DNA from: Vandiemenella viatica
Lineage: Eukaryota > Arthropoda > Insecta > Orthoptera > Morabidae
Direction of reading: 5' to 3'
DNA length: 64,000 nt
Assembly (NCBI GenBank): GCA_031002005.1
Contig: JARYHS010008074.1
Coordinates: 282,907,930-282,971,929, forward strand
Shown here: positions 42,516 through 54,739 of the stretch, piece by piece
Numbering within the stretch: position 1 is the stretch's first letter
How the letters are laid out: every line of letters begins with the position of its first letter
The notes under the pieces: model-generated
Told to the model about the DNA's origin: nothing
Databases searched by the model: none
Seen by the model: only the letters and a program-made list of their open reading frames with translations
Position numbers and translations under genes: made by a program

Positions 42516-42680
42516 TAATCGTCGGCTTCCGTGTCCAGAGTCAATTGATTCTTGTCTGTCCGTCATGATTTGTGCGGCCGACGTTTCGACCATCCTTCTG
42601 TAGTCTTCTTCCAGGGTAGAACTGCAGTCGGCTACAGAAATCATGACTCGGCTTCACCCGGACAGCCAAGAATCAAAAGA
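42516..42680. repeat. Family P3 fold-back with hammerhead-like motif
   Basis: TTGATTCTTG-TCTGTCCG (42545-42562) is inverted at 42655-42673 (CGGACAGCCAAGAATCAA). GGCCGACG and ATGATTT are likewise mirrored. The centre, read on the minus strand, has CTGGAAGAAGACT...GGTCGAAACGTCGG, with a 4-bp stem II and the GAAAC box, but its first box carries extra bases relative to CUGANGA. A related unit lies at 30735-30850. Confidence 0.55.
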
Positions 42681-43744
42681 GTTACTTTAAAAAAAATAGT
42701 AAATTGTTGTGGTATCTTCTTTTTTTTTGGAAGCAGTTCATTTACCTCCAACAGTTGTATTTTTTTTCATGGTTGCTTCTTAATATGAGTGACAGAAAAT
42801 AAGAAGATTAATACAGACACTCTTTATGCCTCAAAATAATGCAGCATTATTTCAGCAGCACCATTAGCCATTAAGCTTTCAGTTTGTACCATCTTCCAGT
42901 GATTTATTAGTGCAGTAATTTCACTATATCATCTTTTCATTATGTCCCATATATTCTCTAGCATCTATATCAAGTTCTTCTCTTCAGCGTGTTACTTTTT
43001 TCACCAAAATTTGGTATCCTTGATTTTTTATCTCCTGTGTTTTCTTCTATATCAATTCCTGAGTGATGAAGGAACATATGAGGTTTATGGAATTGAGCTG
43101 ATTCCAAAGTTCTTTGGCCCACCACACATGGCACACCTGTCACGAATAGGCGACTGTCACACAGCATCCAGCTCTCTGCCTGGGTTATGGATATGATGGT
43201 TGATTGGAGGAAACCTGTGAATGGGTCAGTCATATCATAAATGCTGCAACCCCCAAGGCAACTTCCAGCTGTGTCACCTTTGTTAACAAAGCTGCAAACT
43301 GAGTGCACCGATAAGCCACCTTAACCCACAATTGCATGCAGCAATCACAGTCCTGGCATACTATCCTTTAAAAATAACTAGAGAAGAGTGTGACAGAGTG
43401 AATTTGTAACATCCTCTAAATTGTACTCTGATCTTACATTTCAAAGTTAAAGTAGACAAATGAATTCAGTGAAAAAATAACAACAGAGAAATATAAAAAT
43501 CTTAATCACAAATTTGAAAGTTAAAGTTCACAATGTCAAACACTATTTGCAGCTAATTTTTAAAACCACAAGTAAATCAGTTAATCAGTACTATCAAATG
43601 AAGATGAAAATACCAAGAGGCTAATGTAATGCAACTGCTACTTGCTCAATCCAAATGCAAAAATAGGCAATGATTAAATACAAGCTCAGTACTTTACAAA
43701 GGATAGGTATAATACAAAATTTGAACATGGGATTCAATGGCTAT
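42681..43744. other. Unassigned intron sequence
   Basis: No gene or element end was recognised. Short open frames here show no family resemblance. Confidence 0.4.
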
Positions 43745-46400
43745 TCAACTGCTTAACATCTTCAACCTTTTTCTACTCGCCACACACCATAAGGTGCACA
43801 CCTTACCCGTCAGGTGGTTGAGCTAAAAAAATGGTCCTCACTACATGAAATTTTTTTCTCAACACGTAAAATATGATAGCTAAAAACAGCGGATGCATAA
43901 AATTAATAGTCAGGTAGTTTTATATTACTGTTAAAGTAAATAACTGTACACATACCTTCAATGTGACACTTGTGCCTGCTTAACTGCACATAGGTGGTTG
44001 ATCCATGGAAAAACTGTTAACAATTAAAGCCTCATTTCTTCATTAGACGGATTTGAGTCTTTTCATCTTGGATGTTTTAACCTCAGTCAACATCAAGAAG
44101 CCCAATTCACATAAATATGTAGTTGGAAATGGCAATAACACATTAACTGTCATGCCATAGAAAGCCGGATATTCATTCCTTATTGCTAGCCAAAATGTAT
44201 CTTTAATTTCATAGTTCTGTCAGCCTTTAAATCTGTGATTTTAATTTGAAGATGTTCCAAATTTGCAACAAATGGATCATGAACCCAATTGAAATCTTCA
44301 ACACTTTCTCCAAAGTACTTTTTGAATCCCTGCTACAGGACTTCTAAATGTTCTTTAATTAAGTCCATCACCATTTTATTACCATCATCAAGTGACCATA
44401 CAGTCGGGAACATCTCACACGACCCATTTTCAATCCTCTGTAACCAGAAATCCAGCTTATTCTCAAATCCTTTAATCTTGTCCATACTAATAAGAATATT
44501 TTCATTCCTACCTTGCATTTCAATGTTCAGCTCATTCAAATGTACAAAAATGATGGAAAGATATGCCAACTTACATACCCATTCGCCATCTTTGAATTAA
44601 TCTGCATACTTATGTCTGTCAACAATCAAAAATGCATGGACCTCTTCACTAAGTTCAAATATTTGCATTAACATCTTTCGTTGTGACAGCCAGCATTCTT
44701 CTGTATGTAGCAGGAGTGTAGTGGTTTCTGGACCCATTTCCTGACATAAAATGGAAGAAAAGTTGTGAATTTAGGGGCCACAATTTTATGTAGTTCACGT
44801 CTTTTACTACTTCGTCCTGCACATCTTTCAGAGAAGATGGCAGTGATGTTGGGATTTACTTTGCGTACTTTAGTTGGAAATTCTGCCTGTCATAGCTGTT
44901 CTTTCTGGACAAACACTAATGCAATCCTTCCATGTTAATTCGTTAGGGAGTGAATATTCATCAGTCAAACAAAATATTTCTTGACTGGTAGTTTGCTCTG
45001 AAAGTTCTTTGAAAAAGAGGATATTACTGACAATTGCTTTTCCATCAATGTAGTGAATGCAAGCCAGAAGTTGTCCGTGGCAGCTAATATCTGTGGACTT
45101 TCCGATCTGAAGTGAGAACTTCTGATTGTTGTTGATTTTCTTCTTCATAATGTCTTCAATATCATGAGATATATCTGTAATCGTAAGTTTTCCCGGCGGA
45201 TCTGATGTTTGAAGATCTCTCGGGCGTGCAGCCGGGCCATTTGGTCATAGATGTACGAATTTTCGATGGCATAACGTGCCATCATCTTCAGGTAGCGTCC
45301 AGTGGCCGGCATGAGGAACGCAGTCCAGGACATGACTCATGTCCTGGACTGCATTATGCCATCGAAAATTCGTACATCTATGACCAAATGACCTGGCTGC
45401 ATGCCCGAGAGATCTTCAAACATGATACTTATCAATAACTCGGCAACTGATTGTGTCAGCAGAAAGAGGTATTTTGAAATTTCACTAGCAGATTCTAAAC
45501 CCAGAACTAGTCTCAGCATCTCTTTACAAACAGGCTTTAACAGCATTTCACCTATTGTATGTGGTTTCTTGGCCTTTATGATAAGTTCAGCTGCCTTATA
45601 ACTAGCTTCCTGCAGTTTTTCTAAAACACATACCGTAGCAGTCATGAACTTTCATTGTTTTTTCAGCTGCATTCACTCCTCCACACATACTTTATATTTG
45701 CAACCCCCAAAAACAGAACAAGCTTTGAACTGTTTAAACACTTCTATTGTTGAATTCTGAACACATTGTAAGAAGAGTTCCTACCATTGAATTTAAAATG
45801 AAGTTTCCCATTTCTGAAATAAGTATTAGTGTCCGCAAAACATTTTCCACTGCAATATGATAAATTTTTAAACGTTACATGTTGGAAACTCACTCGTGCG
45901 GCGTGACAAGTACAGTACTATGGTTAGATTGGGACTGTCCACCACAAGGAAACATGGCTTATCTATTTGTAGCCACCTGGGCACAGTTAATCCAAAAGTT
46001 AACTTTGCTAAGTGTTGATCCACTACTGCTATCTACATCAGAAGAATCCATGGCACTTGAAGAAGGGTTTGAATTGTTTATCTCTTTCCCACAACTTAAC
46101 ACTGCTTTCACTTTTTTTTTCAAACTGTGAATATTTGGATGTTTGTTTCGTACTCATGTGTTGTTTAAGATTATCAATGCTAGGAACGTGATCCTTGATT
46201 GCAGAAAGTTTAGGAAAACACAGTTTGAATTCATAAATTAAATGTTCTCTCAATCTTGATTTAAATGCAATATAACAGCATAAATGTTGCCAAGGACTCT
46301 TAATTGTATCATTGCTATTGGTAGCTTTGCTGCTTTTTCTAAAAATTTCTAGAGCTTCAGTTTCCGTGATGTAATCATCTATCAAATATCATTATATTTT
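43745..46400 (-). pseudogene. ZBED5/SCAND3-like hAT transposase remnant
   Basis: The minus strand reads, in order, SIDNLKQHMSTKQTSKY (about 46190, zinc-finger tail), AELIIKAKKPHTIGEMLLKP (about 45590-45530), NNNQKFSLQIGKSTDISCHG (about 45135-45080) and YIDGKAIVSNILFFKELSEQ. Around 44570-44340 lies the C-terminal half (FENKLDFWLQRIENGSCEMF). The order matches hAT transposases of the type from which ZBED5 and SCAND3 host genes derive. A hAT-like start, TTCAACCTTTTTCTACTCGC, occurs at 43756. Stops, frameshifts and an inserted palindrome break the gene. Confidence 0.75.
45202..45425. repeat. Palindromic insert in ZBED-type hAT
   Basis: The left arm 45202-45274 (ATGTTTGAAGATCTCTCGGG onward) is mirrored at 45354-45425. 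Between them is a perfect 15-base inverted pair, CAGTCCAGGACATGA (45321-45335 with 45337-45351), and about 46 unpaired bases. The block falls between the AELL and DIEDIM steps of the transposase, where related proteins have no such sequence. Confidence 0.8.
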
Positions 46401-46941
46401 ATTTCACTAAAATACTCCAAACCAACACAAATTAAAAGGTGGCATTATATTAGTAAAAACTTTATAAAAAATATTGAAATCAATCACTGTTCTGGGCTTT
46501 TGGTGTCACCCCGCAAGGAAATACTATTCTCTCATGAATTACAAAACTCCCATCTTCTCATGTTACACTATTTCTAATCGGATTTTCTTGAAACTTTTGT
46601 ATATTATAGTCTGATTTATTTAAAATATTTTAAGTTATAACAAATTTCTTGTAAGTTTACTTGTTTAAGTGGTATTAAATGTCACATGTGGCAGTGTCAT
46701 CAAGCTTCAATACTAAAGTTCCATTTTTCTCCTTTTAAATCTCAAATTACTGTTAAACTGTTATGTTATTATTATTATTAGACTTTTTCTCTCTCTTTTA
46801 TGCCAACTTTTATCTTCTTAGCTCTTTTATTTACATAATTCAAATTCTTTACTTTACTAAAAACATATTTAGAATTCTTCTGTAGGCTCTATTTTTGGTC
46901 ATAATAGTTCCATTAGTGTTTCCAATAAGCTGCTATGGAAT
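46401..46941. other. Unassigned flank left of Gypsy
   Basis: No domain was recognised. Because the right flank of the Gypsy insertion is LINE-B ORF1, this flank may hold the 5' part of that LINE, but nothing here proves it. Confidence 0.35.
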
Positions 46942-46945
46942 GAGG

Positions 46946-47661
46946 TGGACTGGTAATTCTTTTTTTCCCAGCTCTGCCACCTCCCAAGAGGATCTTTAAT
47001 ACATGGGTACAACTCAATGTCATGTGAGCAATAGAAAACATAAATAACACTCCAGTTGGGTACATACAATATTCACATTTATTTACAATAATACATAACA
47101 ACCATTTACCAATTCATTGATTACCTTAATATCGTTGTTACAGCCAGGTCAGTTACCCTTGTGACTAATGTCAGAGCTTGCATTCCCTTGCACTTTCAGC
47201 CATCCCCATCCTAACTTTGCCAGTGTGAATCATTCCCACCAGTTTTAGTGATGTTGGTGGCGGCTGCTCTCTGCGTAGACTGCCCCCGTCTTCTGCTGCC
47301 TCTGCCAGTGGCCCTCCTCAAAGACTTCGAGTTGTAACCTACCAGACAGACCAGATAGATCCTCTTCACTCTGTGTTCTCCGGTTTTATTCATTACCTTC
47401 CCCACTCCCTTGTACCTGTGGGGAGACTTTCTATCCAACCACGAGGGTTGTTGATTCAGTCATCCCTCGCTGATTGACGTCATGCTCTGCCCATTACTGC
47501 CTAGTCGGATGACCCACTCTGCTGGTCGTCGCCTTCTGTGTAACCACATTCCTTTGGTTGCAACCGTTTACTTTGACTGTCACAACTGATCTACTACCGG
47601 TAACGTTATTTGAAATCATATACATATTCCCATAATTCGCTAAAATAACCAAGGATCACCA
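46946..47661 (-). repeat. Gypsy 3' LTR
   Basis: This LTR aligns throughout with 56803-57522. Shared words include CTGCCACCTCCCAAGA, GTTACCCTTG and GGGGAGACTTTCTATCCAAC. The two LTRs differ by many scattered substitutions and short indels, so the insertion is not recent. Confidence 0.9.
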
Positions 47662-48689
47662 CATCTACCCAACCCTGGTGAAGACTTTTCCATTCAGTTG
47701 CCTAACTACAGTACTCTATTCCCCGTATGTTGGTGTCTTAATACCTTATCTAGCAATTCTCCCTGATACAATCACATTTGTGTATTTTTTTTATCTTAAA
47801 GTACATGCTTTGAAGTTACGTGTTACTATGTTTACAATATTCTGAAATGTGTGTGTGTGTTTTCATAAATGTTGTCTCGTCATCTTCTTCCGTTGTCCAC
47901 TGGTTTCCTTTCCACTTCAGTGTGTGCGTGGGTGTGTCAGCATCGCTGCTCCACTCTCAAGGTTCTTGGTGGTATAGTGCTGATTGCTTCTGCTAGTGTT
48001 TCTTGTGCTTTGTCAGTAAGTTTGGTCCACCACGCCATGATGTCTTTTGATTCACCATCATGGCTGCTTCTTAGCTCTGTGTCGTGTCATCCACTCCTGT
48101 TAACATACTTACAACTTGTGATTACACACTGTTCTAATTTTTTGTAACCCATGAAAGACTAGCAACTAGTTAATTCTGCCATAATGAGTGTCTCCCACAT
48201 CTGTTTCTACAGTAATGATTCCATCCACTGTGTCTATCTTCCTCCTGAAACTCTTATTTGATCATCTTGATCACAGTCACTATTCCATATATGAGACATT
48301 AAAATTCATTTCCTCCATTAACATCATGTGATACATTTTCCTTAAGCATAATCTTCTTCTCCCTGAACGTACAATGTCTGACATTGCTTTTCTTTTCCAA
48401 AATTAACAGTAAACAACTTGGACATCCATACATGGACTTATTTCGACATAAACGCTCACCTTGTTCCAATAATGGTTTAATCCATCCTTTTGTTCCACAA
48501 TATTCTCTTCTAAGCGTTAATATTTGCCATAATTTGTTTTCTTCTCACAATAGCAATAACACTTTGCATTTTTCGCATAAACATTCACTGCAGAATGTAC
48601 ACATTCATTGCCAGTGTATCTAGCACACAACACTTCAATATTTCTTACTATAAGTCATTGTTGTTTTGCTTTTTCTGACAACTTCTTTT

Positions 48690-49290
48690 TTCTGTTAACA
48701 TGCACGTAATGTCCCCTCTTGGCCTGCATTGGCTGAATAACCCGTTGCAATGTCCGATGTTACTTCATTGTTTGATTTGTTCTTATCTCGCATTCCGCTT
48801 TCATTGCAAAGTGCTGTGTAGCATTCTTGACCTTGGTCAACCTGCTGTTTTGGCTTTCCCACTGAATAAGGATATTGCTTTGCTGTATTCATTGCCACCA
48901 AACTGTCTTCTTGTTTTCATAGTCAGCGCGTTATTGCCTGGCTAGTAAAATCTTTTCACCTCGTAATATCATGTTAAATAGTCCCACTATGTCGATATCA
49001 CATCTCTCGAACACATGATCTGTGAACTTCAGCTGCATTTTCACTTTAGATTCTCATTGCTTATTCACTTGACACTGCTTGCATCTATTTATACACCCCT
49101 GCATTCATCCCTGGCCACATGATGCATTGCCTGATTCTTTCCAATGTTATCCAATGCCCTTGATGTCCACCAAGTTCTGAATTGTGCACTTCATACAAAA
49201 TCTCTTTCTTCTCTGCTCCTGCTTTGTGCTTCATCCGTCTGCTGTATTCATGATAATATGTCTGCTACATGGTTCTCCTTTCCCAGCTTA
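48690..49290 (-). pseudogene. Gypsy integrase remnant
   Basis: The minus strand near 49200-49060 reads an HN(S)ELGGHQGHW-like block followed by a C-x2-C-like end (CKQCQVNK), the H2C2 zinc-binding N-terminus of integrase. A decayed catalytic core (FTDHVFERCDIDIVGLFNMI, about 49020-48960) follows. Integrase inserts the DNA copy of the element. Stops and shifts are common. Confidence 0.6.
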
Positions 49291-49798
49291 TACCGTATTG
49301 TATACTGGTAGGGCTCCAACCTTAGTCTGAACTTCATTATCCGGGATGACGAATCCTTTATCGATCCGACCCATTGAAATGATTTGTGGTTGGTCCGAAT
49401 ACAAAATTCCTTTCCTTTCACATAGGCTCAAAATTGTTTCACTGACCACCAAATTGACAACATCTCTTCCTCAATGGTTGAATAAAAGTTTTCTGATTTA
49501 GTCAGCATTCTAGACTAAGCACTGAACCAATAGAATAATTGTTTGCATCTGTCGTGATCCAGAATTTCCTCTTGACGTCAGGGTAATGCAAAACTTGTGC
49601 ACTGCACAGTGCCTCTTTAGGGGTGCAAAAAGCTTCTTCCCCCAGTGTTCCCCATTTATACTTCTGTCCTTTTTTCAGTAAATCATATAGTGGTTTTGCA
49701 ATCTGACTGAACCCTTGAATGAATATTCTGTAGTATCTTGTTAGCCCCAGGAATCCCCATAGTTGCTTAACTTTTAAGGGTCTCGGATATTCCCTTAC
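49290..49798 (-). pseudogene. Gypsy RT end and RNase H remnant
   Basis: The reading resumes right after the solo LTR as VREYPRPLKVKQLWGFLGL (49795-49740), then FIQGFSQIAKPLYDLLKKGQ, KWGTLGEEAFCTPKEAL and KFWITTDANNYSIGSVL. These are the thumb of RT and the start of the Gypsy RNase H domain, with the first catalytic aspartate step (TDA). It breaks up below about 49500. Confidence 0.8.
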
Positions 49799-49802
49799 CG
49801 CT

Positions 49803-52247
49803 TGTAAGGTACCCTTCGCTCCATTTTCAAGATTCCGTTAAAATCCAGCAAAGTTTGAGGTTAACTATCAGTACACGATACTACAGTTAAAATCGAGATA
49901 ACAACACCCCAAGTATAGAAAAGTAAACAAACAGTACATAGCCAACGTAAATAAACCATATATTGCCATAAATCAATGATATTCCAGTAGGAAATAGGTT
50001 GTTCCATATGAAAGTAAACTTTCACTAGCAGATCCTAAGATTGGTTAGGGAGATGTTCTGAACAGATTTAAAAGAAGTAAATGTTAAATAACAGTAAACA
50101 AAACTTTTATCATATCTACTAAACATTATTCCAGAAATAAATAGTTAATTTCAATATAAATCAAATCTAACCCAGAATTTTGCCATGTACCAGATTTTGG
50201 TATTTTTGAAGAGATTTTAATACAGTAAAGATTGTGAAAAGCTAATAAAAGCCAGGCCTAGACCTTTAATAACAATAACTTCACAGTAAAACATAGTTCT
50301 GAGGAGATTTTTAAGAAATAAACATGATTACTGGATAGTAGACTGAAGCAGTTCTGATATAATGTGACCAGTTAAAAGTTCCAAAAGTAAATGTCATGAT
50401 GCCTAAGATAGTTTACAACCACCTAATAATAATAATAATAATAGGAAGTAGGTTTGAGGAAGTAGATAACTCATTTTCATAAACAGTTTACATAAACGAT
50501 TTTAGGCCTTTTAAGTAATTTCAGGACTTAAAAAGTAGATAAAAATGCAGTAAAAAATCTTCTCTTTCAGTTTTAATAGGTTCCAAGTAGTTTTAACCCG
50601 GAGTAATATGAAATATCAGTAAAAACAGGAAGCCGGTAAATAGACGAAATTATCGATCCTTTCAGCACTAATTCCAATAAAGTTAAACCATTTCAAAAGC
50701 AATAAGAACAGGTAGAAGCTAGCAAATACACATAATTAATTTTCTATAACCATTAAAAGGAATTTTACTAACCTGTTGTTTGTTAATCCAATTTCGAAGT
50801 AACTTGCCAGAGGCACCGTACACATAAGATGCTTTTACACTGATTTTAAACACTGTCACACGAGATAAAGTAAATAATAAATTAAAACAGTCCTAAAGAG
50901 AATTAAATTAATCTAAATCTGATAGTTTACAGCCGTTTAAGTATTTTTAAATGTTATCTGAACGTATAAAATAGATCACTCAACTTTAACATTTTCTTAT
51001 GCAAAAGCCTACTTTGATTCCGGTTTAAAAAGTAGTTTTCCTTAAAGATCCACTCTTCTAGTTTCGCACACCTTAATTTCATGTCATTTAACGCAATAGA
51101 ACCGATGTTAGAGAATTTCTAAATTCTCTTGACAACAGACCATGTGGGAAGAACAGAACGATTTTATTGTGTCGAAGATATCGCACCCACGAAGATGGGA
51201 TAACTTTTAAAATACGCATTTTTATACAGGCTACACATTAGTAATTTTTCTGGCTTAAATATTAACTTACCTTCAGAGCTATGCACAAATAATAAAAATG
51301 GAGGATTTGAGAAATCCTTGTTAATAGTAATAACTTAATCAGTTCATAACCGATTTAAATAAAATTTACATTTTTAGCAGCTAAAATCAGGGCCAACATT
51401 TTGACCATAATGTCACGTTTGTAATTGATGGCGTTTAAAAATTTCTAAATTTTTTGGCTGTGTTGCAATACCAGGACTATTTCAAATTTTCTGTGACGTC
51501 AGACCTAAAATAAAAGTTAAAAATAAATTAAAATTTTGCCACACGACACACATAAACTCCCATAACTCGTGCCGTTTCCAGATTTTAAATCGCACACTTT
51601 GAAACGATGTTAGAAAATTAAATGTAATTGAATGTTTGAGAGCGCGGAAGAGCACGGCCGGAGTGCAGCGGCTTTGGAGTACGCCTATATAAGCGAGCCA
51701 GGAGGGGACAGCGAGGTCGGTGCATTTTAGTACATTATCTAACTTGGAGGAGAACGTACGCTCCTCGCGAATGCGAAAGTTCGACGCGCGGAAGCTTTTG
51801 GTAGGGGAAGTTCAACATGATGGCCGTTCGGCGCCATCTTCAAAATTTCACCATGAACAATGTGACTAAGTAACTTTTTCCGACATGTGATATTCTAATG
51901 ATCAAGAATACCTTGGGGGAAGTGCGGGTTTGTTCTGTTTCATGATCTGTGATCTTCAGCTGACGATTTTTCTCCGATTGCCATTGCTAACTGTGACTTT
52001 TGTAATTTATGTGAAAATTTTCAAGAATATACATCAGTTATCTGGATTCTGACTTTCATTTCTCTATTAGTACCTTTCTTACAGGAGGTTAATCTGTAAG
52101 TGGCGACCATGGTAATTATTACAGTTAGCATTCTATAGGTTTTAACACGGTAATAGAACTTTTCAGAACTTTGACAACTTTTGGAAGACTTCGAGTTCAG
52201 GTGCTGAAGCCGATACCCACCCCCATATCGCGCCTTAGTCCCTGACA
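49803..52247 (+). mobile_element. Solo LTR, 2445 bp, TSD CGCT, inside Gypsy pol
   Basis: The segment starts TGTAAGGTACCC and ends CCCTGACA, so it has TG...CA ends and the short inverted TGT/ACA. CGCT flanks it at 49799-49802 and 52248-52251. It interrupts the Gypsy reading between VKA and VREYP, whose two sides join naturally once it is removed. It has no coding capacity. A TATA box (CTATATAAG, 51685-51693) followed by GC-rich sequence suggests plus-strand transcription starting near 51720. A length above 2 kb is large for an LTR. Confidence 0.9.
51685..51693 (+). promoter_or_regulatory. Putative LTR TATA box
   Basis: CTATATAAG stands at the start of the only GC-rich part of the solo LTR. 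It is the likely core promoter of the retroelement that left it. Confidence 0.5.
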
Positions 52248-53310
52248 CGCTTTAACATTCCTCGGGTCTGGTATCACTCCTTGGTCTGTCAAAATGTGCC
52301 CTATATATGCAACCTCCGGTAGTAATGCATATTTACATGGTTGCAGCATTAGCTTGTGCTCTCTCAACCTCTCAAATACCGCTGCTAAGTTTTCCAAATG
52401 CTCCTCCAAGGTTGTACTGAACTTGATAACATCATCAAGGTAAGTCATGGCTTTCTTCTCTTCCAGACCCATTAAAACTATCTTCATCATATGCTGAAAT
52501 GAACATGGTGTATCCATTAGCCCCATAGGCAAACGGGTGTAATGACCATCTGGTGTGCTAAAAGCTGTTTTCTCCCTGTCTGCGTTGACCACCTTAATCA
52601 GATGATAACCGTTGGCTAAATCTAACATCAAAATGTATTGTCCATTCTCTGAGCATTCCAATATATCTGCTATCAGTGGCAGAGGAAACGTACTATTAAT
52701 TATCATCTTATACAATTTCCTGTAATCTATGGCAATTATGTATCTTTTCTGCCCATCTGACCATACCTGTTTCTTCAGAATTAATAATAATGCTGAATTC
52801 CACGTGCTCCTGCTTTTCTCTATTATATCTTCTTGTGGCAATCATTCAATTTCCTCTTTATGATTCTCGCGTATCCTGCACTGTCACTCATTTATTATCT
52901 TCCCTACTGCTTCTGGCTTTATCTGTATTTCGTGCTTTACTGTGTTGGTGTATGGCAGTATATGTCTGTCCAAATGGAAGACATGATGATATTCTGCACA
53001 TAACTCCTTCACAGCTTGCTTCTCTGGTTCTGCCAAATGCTCTAAGTTCAATCCTTCCAGAATTCGTTTTATTCTCCTTCAAGTCCGCACATTTTACTTC
53101 TCTGCCGCCATGCATATTTTTGTCTCTTCCTTCTGCTCACTGTACTTCTGCCATGACTTTTGGATTAGTCAATGTGACCAGTTCTTCTGTGACAATTAGT
53201 ACTATCAAAATATATTTTCCCTGTCACACAGCTACCAGTGTCTCGGAGATTGATACACCTGCTGCCAACGCCTGCTTTGGCACAACAGCTTCCATAACTC
53301 CTTGTACTCC
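52248..53310 (-). pseudogene. Gypsy reverse transcriptase
   Basis: The frame from 52841 reads KRYIIAIDYRKLYKMIINST (residues ~32-51), LMLDLANGYHLI (~71-82), RLPMGLMDTPCSFQ (~103-116) and TYLDDVIKFS (~133-142, catalytic YLDD). It continues to IPDPRNVKA, where the solo LTR cuts in and adds about 16 foreign residues before a stop. Upstream, a decayed segment reading NTVKHEIQIKPEAVGKIINE-like words (about 52950-52890) is the usual region before RT. Gypsy RT copies the element RNA into DNA. Confidence 0.92.
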
Positions 53311-53321
53311 TTCCAATACTA

Positions 53322-54739
53322 CGAGGGTGGCCCAGAAACTAAAGAACCACCTTTTTTTCTTTAAAAATTATATTTATTGAACACAATTAAACTGATACAT
53401 GAGAGCTGTGACGTTTCCTTCAAAAAGGCCATGGCCAAATTCCTTCCCATTCCTTGTCCCCAGTCTCATTCTACCTCTAATGACCTTAGCCATTGACGAG
53501 GCGTGAAGCCTTATAGATAGGAATTAATGATGTTTCTTCTACACTCCCTATTTTTTAATGTAATCTCCTTCCTGTTCTATGACCTTCCTCCAGTGAGACA
53601 CAAGAGCATGTATGCCCTGGTGGTACCACTCCTTGTTCTGTTCATGAAGCCATTTCTTCACTGTGTGATTCACCTCTTCATCATCCTAAAATTGTCTCCC
53701 ATGATGGCATTCTACAATGGCCTAAACAAGTGAAAGTTTGAGGGTGCTAGGTCAGGGCTATAGAGTGGATGAGGTAACACTGTCAAACCCTGTTTGGTGA
53801 TGTGTTCCAACATCCTCAAACTTGTGGAGGGCGTGCATTATCATGTTGAAGCAAATAATCACCTGTGTTGTTATGGCATCCAAGTCGCTGGAAGCACTTC
53901 TTGAGTTTGGTTAATGTGTTCACATATGCCTCAGAATTAATGGTGGTGCCTCTCAGCATCACATCAATGGGTACGACACCAACATAGTCCCGAAACACAG
54001 TGATCATGACCTTACCAGCAAAAGCAATTACTTTGAATTTTTTCTTTTGTGGAGAGTCAGAATTGACTCAAAATTGTGAACCCAGGATTCATCACCTGTC
54101 ACAATCCGGGGATAAGAAGGCTTCCCCTCAGCTTAAAAACGTTGCAGCAATTTGGAATAAATGATTTTTCTTAGAGTTTTGTGTTCCTCCATAAGACAGC
54201 GCAGAACCCATTTTTGTATAATCAAGAGCACTGACGATTACACCCATACTTCCTTTGCTGATTGACAGCTCCTGCGCTAACTGCCAAGTCATCATGCTTC
54301 GGTCGTCATGAATGAACACATCAGCACACTTCATCTTATCAGGTTTTACAGCCGTGGTTGGCCTTCCTGACCACTGCAAATCTTTGAGCTCTGCAGAACC
54401 CCTTTCAGATGGCTCACCCTTTGTGGCCAGTGACTAACAGTACTTCTGTTGACTGCTGATGCTCCATAAACTGCACTTAAACGTTTGTGAATGTTTCCAA
54501 CCGTTTCTGGCTCCACAGTGAGAAATTCAATGATAACACGCTGCTTATAACATACATCACTCACAGATGCCATATTGAACCATTGCTGCAAGTACGACAT
54601 CTGTTGAAAAAAAAGAAACTTTGTGCACACGCTCTGAAAACTTCAATGAATTCATATCTAAAGTTTAGCATTCATTGCATTATTGTGGGCTGAGGAACAA
54701 AAAAAAAAATGTGGTGTATTAATTTCTGGGCCACCTTCA
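53322..54739 (-). mobile_element. Mariner element, TA-flanked, inside Gypsy
   Basis: TA flanks both ends (53320-53321 and 54740-54741). The termini are CGAGGGTGGCCCAGAAAC and the inverted TGAAGGTGGCCCAGAAAT. The minus strand reads MASVSDVCYKQRVIIEFLTV and SAVYGASAVNRSTVSHW (54570-54420), the DNA-binding region. GDYLLQHDNARPP (53816-53860) then gives the second catalytic block. Frameshifts break it. A SINE fragment (about 53410-53520) is inserted near its 3' end. It sits between the protease and RT of the Gypsy element. Confidence 0.92.
53410..53520 (+). repeat. SINE 3' fragment, different subfamily
   Basis: TTTCCTTCAAAAAGGCCATGG and the following words repeat the body of the SINEs at 5083 and 40106. 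The 3' part then diverges to CTAATGACCTTAGCC and GACGAGGCGTGAAGCC. It lacks the tRNA head, and marks a related subfamily. Confidence 0.7.

Noticed and set aside
42583..42616. An active hammerhead ribozyme in family P3.
   Set aside because: The first core box carries extra bases relative to CUGANGA, so activity is unlikely even if the ancestry is real.
52790..53380. A 196-codon plus-strand frame that looks like a membrane protein.
   Set aside because: It lies antisense to the Gypsy reverse transcriptase, and the hydrophobic composition reflects the reverse-strand codons.
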